This document shows, piece after piece, positions 28,297 through 31,644 of a stretch of 31,644 bases of DNA. The position numbers and the translations under genes are program-made. Under the pieces are notes generated by a model. That model saw nothing but the letters and a program-made list of their open reading frames with translations. It ran no database searches and was not told the DNA's origin. This DNA comes from Silene noctiflora (taxonomy: Eukaryota; Streptophyta; Magnoliopsida; Caryophyllales; Caryophyllaceae). Position 1 is the stretch's first letter, and every line of letters begins with the position of its first letter. The stretch spans positions 6,386 through 38,029 of the forward strand of contig VHZZ01007706.1 in the NCBI GenBank assembly GCA_009801015.1, written 5' to 3'.

Positions 28297-29729
28297 TAAA
28301 GAGGTCGTCGCCAACCTATCAAAAATAAATACCCTAGGTACAATAAATTAATGTAGTATTTAGGGGTCGAATCCACATGGAGTACGGTGGTTATTAATTA
28401 GTTGCGATGGATTGAATTTTACCTTGGTCGGTCACAAATTATGTAGTTTGGTTTATTGGTTTATGCAATGGAAAATATAAATGCAAACAAATAAAGTAAA
28501 AGACATCTAGGGGGTCGGATCGTACATGCAAATTGATATTTAAATTAGTTATTAAACTAGTAGTCACAAATAACCATCTAGGCCTAAAGACACCCAGCTT
28601 TCACTATTAGCGTCGGCCTTAAGTAGGGTCCTAACAAGCTTTAACTATGAGTTAAGTCGATCTACTACAACANGCTAGTTCTAATACGAATCCGTGCCTT
28701 TCGACTTATAGATTGTATAACAAGTTTAATCCTAGAATGTGATCAATAAACTAAGATTNACATTACAAAGCAAGCATGTGTAGAAATGATAAATGAACAA
28801 CCAATATAACAACTTGTTTTATTTATCAATTATGCACGACTCCCCTAATCCCTAGACTAGGAAATCTAGCTACTCATGTGGAAATAACAAATGTAAATGC
28901 TAAATAGAAATGAAAATGCAAACATAATGCAATACTATAATGTAAATAACATAAATAAAATGGAAACTAAAAAGAATTACCGACTGAAAATGAAGAATAT
29001 AAAGGAAATGAAGAACTTGGACTTGAAGAACAATAACTTGAATTGAATTGCAATTGTAAATGGAAAATGATAAATGAATGATTAAAATGTAACAATGAAA
29101 TACTAATCTAAACTAATCTAAACTAAACTAAACTAAACTAACTCTAGAATTTTAGAGATAATATTAAGTAAAAATATGTGTAGGAAGTGATAGAGAGGTG
29201 TGTAAAATGCTTGGACGAGGCTTAGTATTTACAGGGAATTGAGCTTGAAACGGATGCATTTAGGGCCCTGCATCCCCGATCGGGGTCGTAGTGATTTAGT
29301 CCGGGCACCTTTAATCCTTGGAATTAATGTCAAGGAATCCTATGCTTAAGGTTTAATNCTCGTTTTAACACCCGGTTAATGACCTTTTGCCCTAACTTTT
29401 GTGATCTTGGAATCCTATGCCTCTTCATTCATTTTTGGACTTCAAACATTGGGCTTGACTTTACTTTACATTTCCTTATTGATCCATTAAATCTCCATGC
29501 AAAACTCCATACTTAGTTCAATTCATGCTCTTGACTTAGCCCTTGTAATCTAGCTTGCATACTTAGTGGAATTTAGCTCCTAAGAGCTTAATTACCTACA
29601 AAACATGTTAAGACAAACAAATGCAACTAGAAATACAATATTAGCTCAAAAACACTAAGATAAGTGCTAAATGACATAAAAACTAGAGCTAATATGAGGG
29701 GTCAAAGTATATAAATTAAGCATTTATCA
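28297..29729 (-). mobile_element. LTR-type insertion (TGATAA family, 1433 bp) in chromovirus B
   Basis: The target duplication CTTAC flanks it (28292-28296 and 29730-29734), and chromovirus coding sequence resumes directly after it. On the minus strand it starts TGATAAATGC and ends TTTGATAGGTTGGCGACGAC plus CTCTTTA. It is non-coding, with a TATA-like TGTAAATACTAAG (29219-29233, minus) and the palindrome CCCCGATCGGGG (29274-29285). A 5-bp duplication and a TG start fit an LTR. The last ~20 bases (TTGGCGACGACC...) look like a primer-binding site, so this may be a solo LTR carrying a bit of internal sequence, or a small non-coding LTR element. A diverged copy lies at 1-144. It holds Ns at 28672, 28759 and 29358. 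Confidence 0.65.
29101..29142. repeat. Short ACTAA-type simple repeat
   Basis: About 40 bp of actaatcta and aactaaacta words in tandem, inside the inserted LTR-type sequence. Confidence 0.8.
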
Positions 29730-29734
29730 CTTAC

Positions 29735-30012
29735 CCCCGAGTTTGGGCAAAGTTCATGACGTTTTTCACGTATCTCAGCTGAGGAAGTACATTAGCGACG
29801 CTAGCCATGTGTTGCAAGATGACATTCCCGAGCTTGAGCCGAGTTTGTCCTGTGAAGAAAGGCCAATTCGTATCTTCGATCGAAAAGACAAGAAGTTAAG
29901 GAGTAAAGTTGTGCCTTTGGTGAAGGTGTTGTGGAAGTGTGGAAATGTTGAAGAGGAGACTTGGGAACCGGAAGCCTCTATGCGGAGCAAGTACCTGAGT
30001 TTATTCGAATAG
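29735..30012 (+). pseudogene. Chromovirus B chromodomain-like C-terminus
   Basis: Fossil end of pol. It reads KVHDVFHVSQLRKYISDASH and later LVKVLWKCGNVEEETWEPEA, the typical region linking integrase to a chromodomain-like end in plant chromoviruses. It is separated from the rest of pol by the inserted element at 28297-29729. Confidence 0.8.
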
Positions 30013-30052
30013 GTAATCTCCCTTGCCTCAAGTTTCGAGGACGAAACTTTTT

Positions 30053-30065
30053 AAAAGGAGGGAAG
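30053..30065 (+). other. Polypurine tract of chromovirus B
   Basis: aaaaggagggaag lies two bases before the TGTAACACCCG start of the 3' LTR, which is the expected place for the plus-strand primer. Confidence 0.85.
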
Positions 30066-30067
30066 AC

Positions 30068-31644
30068 TGTAACACCCGTAAATTTTATAAACGATTTTAA
30101 AAGTAATTTAATAATTTAATTAAGATTAATTGTGTTTAAATCATAATTTTGAGTAAAATATATATTTTAAGCATAATATTTATAAATATAATATTATGGT
30201 CCGTCTTGAGTGTTTAGTAGCCTTAAGACAAATTTTAAGTCATTTCCAACTCAAGTTGAGTTGTTTTGGGCCTAGACTTGTTTAAGGACCCATATTCCAC
30301 CACTTTCCACTCAAAACCCTAACAAACCCTCCTTCTCCCTCTCATTTCCCAGCAAACCCCATTAAAAGAACAACACCATTGTTGCTCCCTTCACCTTCAA
30401 CCTTCAAACTTTCATAACTCCTTCGTTTCTCAACCAAATAAGTCGATTTTCGCACCATTCTTCTCGTTTTATCGTTCCTCATCTTTGAAAGTAAGAAAGA
30501 CGACATTTTCCTCCCCCTTTGGCAAAATTTCGAAACCCTAACCCTTATTTATGAGTGAATTCTTCAATTAATTCTTCTTATTTTGTGTTTAGGTGAAGAC
30601 TTAGACGACCCGGAGATGAATAGCTACGTGGTTGACGACTCATTGGACGAGTGAAGAGCTTATAAGGTAAAGGTGATAGGTTACTCGACATTACACTTGA
30701 ATTTTGGTGTTTAAGGGCATAAAATGTGTTGTTTACATGTTAAAGTTGGTTAATTTACATACTTGGTTACATATCTTACTTTGTTCAAGATTCATGATGT
30801 TCCTCTTATGTGAATTATGGACAATTAGGTTAGTTTTATGTTTAGTTTGATAAAAGTGTCATCTTTTTCATGTTTATTGTTTGTTGTGTATAAATTCATG
30901 AATTGGTGATGGATTTCTTGTGAAATTGGAGTATAACAAATGTTTGGTTGCCTTACATGCTAATTATACACTTCATACGTGTTTTCGTCTCATGAGCATG
31001 CTAGAATTCTAAGTCGAAATCATGTTGTATGAATTCTGTGCTGAAATTCGTGTTCAGGTGTCCCCAGCCGGTCCCCGGTAGACCAGCTGCTGGTGCCCTG
31101 GACCGGCTGGAAACATTCTGTTTCATTTTGTTAAAATTCTGTGATGAGTGTTTCCCAGCCGGTGGACCGGCTGGGAGCACCTGTAACTTAGATGTCAAAT
31201 TAATATGTTGGATGTGTCCCAGCCAATGGGCCAGCTGCCGGTCCACAGGACGGCTGGTAGGGTTCTGAATGTTGGATTTTATTTTGGTAATGTCAAGTGT
31301 TCCCAGTCGGTGGGCCGGCTGCCGGTCCACAGGCCGGGTGGGAAGTTTCCATTTTAATTTTGGTGTTTTGGATATCGGGTGTTCTCCCAGCCGGTGGGCC
31401 GGCTGCCGGTCCACAGACCGGCTGGGAGGACTATGATATGATTTTATAAATTTTGGTTTGAGCTGAAGGCTGGGCCGGTTGGCCGGCAGCCGGTGCCATG
31501 GATCGGCTGGGAGCCTCTGTTTCTCTATTGCTTTTCTTATTCACTTATTTGTTTTATGAATGATGTAAGTATGAATTGTTTACGCTTTATTCACGAGTTG
31601 TCATATAAGGTTCATTGAAGGTTTCATATACTGGATATGGACAT
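30068..31644 (+). mobile_element. 3' LTR of chromovirus B, cut by the window edge
   Basis: It starts TGTAACACCCG and follows the 5' LTR closely for about 1.55 kb, including its own hairpin array, but has no MITE. From about 31618 the last ~27 bases (tgaaggtttcatatactgga...) no longer match the 5' LTR at ggttcat, so an insertion or break may begin there. Confidence 0.88.
31061..31512 (+). repeat. GC-rich hairpin array in the 3' LTR
   Basis: Six units start near 31063, 31153, 31217, 31301, 31385 and 31469, about 70-90 bp apart. The cleanest unit has perfect 10-bp arms, CCCAGCCGGT (31386-31395) and ACCGGCTGGG (31417-31426). Unit lengths differ in places between the two LTRs, so individual hairpins gain or lose segments. 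Confidence 0.9.

Larger units (their letters stand above)
21298..31644 (+). mobile_element. Broken Ty3/gypsy chromovirus B, nearly full length
   Basis: A fossil element in plus orientation, inserted in the LINE's RNase H. Parts: 5' LTR (21298-23971), primer-binding site, gag, protease, reverse transcriptase, RNase H, integrase, chromodomain-like end, polypurine tract and 3' LTR (from 30068, running past the window). Lineage is probably Tekay/Del chromovirus. All parts are present, but the copy is broken, with roughly ten to fifteen breaks, and interrupted by another element (28297-29729). By hand count the first ~365 aligned LTR bases differ at about 16 places (~4%), suggesting an age of the order of 2-3 million years at usual plant rates. 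The left flank ctaat would be the 5-bp target duplication; its partner is outside the window. Confidence 0.88.

Noticed and set aside
17306-28310. Shared 14-mer taaagaggtcgtcg near 17306 and at 28297
   Set aside because: In 31 kb one or two chance 14-base matches are expected; flanking bases do not match.
31001-31414. Repeat-rich peptides (Pro, Ala, Gly, Arg) read on both strands, also at 22591-22818
   Set aside because: They are translations of the GC-rich hairpin array in the LTRs and exist on both strands; there is no sign of coding selection.

Overview
This is plant nuclear DNA, and essentially all of it is transposable elements nested in one another. The evidence for a plant is the plant-type Ty3/gypsy chromoviruses and Tat-type LTR, a plant DD39D mariner element (MLE) with its Stowaway relative, a CACTA element, a hAT MITE and a plant LINE with a terminal RNase H domain. 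The LTR style (GC-rich palindrome clusters, long Tat LTR) suggests a Caryophyllales species, perhaps Caryophyllaceae; that is an impression, not a proof. No intact host gene is visible. The only host-like piece is a short F-box-associated fragment.

Layout. 1-144: end of a TGATAA-type LTR sequence, minus strand. 145-397: tail of a gypsy LTR. 398-5094: broken chromovirus A (pol plus 3' LTR). 5095-7968: probably the 3' part of a Tat-lineage element, with an antisense ORF remnant, tandem repeats and a polypurine tract. 7969-11226: a Tat-type LTR of about 2.07 kb split by a non-autonomous CACTA element (8029-9218), followed by a primer-binding site. 11406-15479: AT-rich, gene-free DNA with a long-TIR MITE (12780-13284) and a hAT MITE (13595-14170). 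15480-21297: 3' half of a LINE, split by a 5.1-kb mariner element (15711-20796) that holds a decayed DD39D transposase, an assembly gap, an F-box-associated fragment and an unrecognised 164-residue acidic repeat ORF. From 21298 past the window end: broken chromovirus B with 2.5-2.7-kb LTRs. A Stowaway MITE sits in its 5' LTR and a 1.43-kb LTR-type insertion in its 3' coding part.

Insertion order read from target duplications and interrupted reading frames: LINE first; mariner and chromovirus B later, both into the LINE; Stowaway and the TGATAA element later still, both into chromovirus B. CACTA landed in the Tat LTR.

Most unusual items: (a) the six-copy 'hydrophobic-Pro-acidic-Ser' ORF inside the mariner element; (b) GC-rich palindromes or hairpins in all four LTR families, just upstream of a TATA-like box in three; (c) a hAT MITE with two opposed tRNA-like promoter pairs; (d) a Stowaway insertion proven by the empty site in the sister LTR. 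The assembly contains unmerged duplications around single Ns, so local structure should be read with care.
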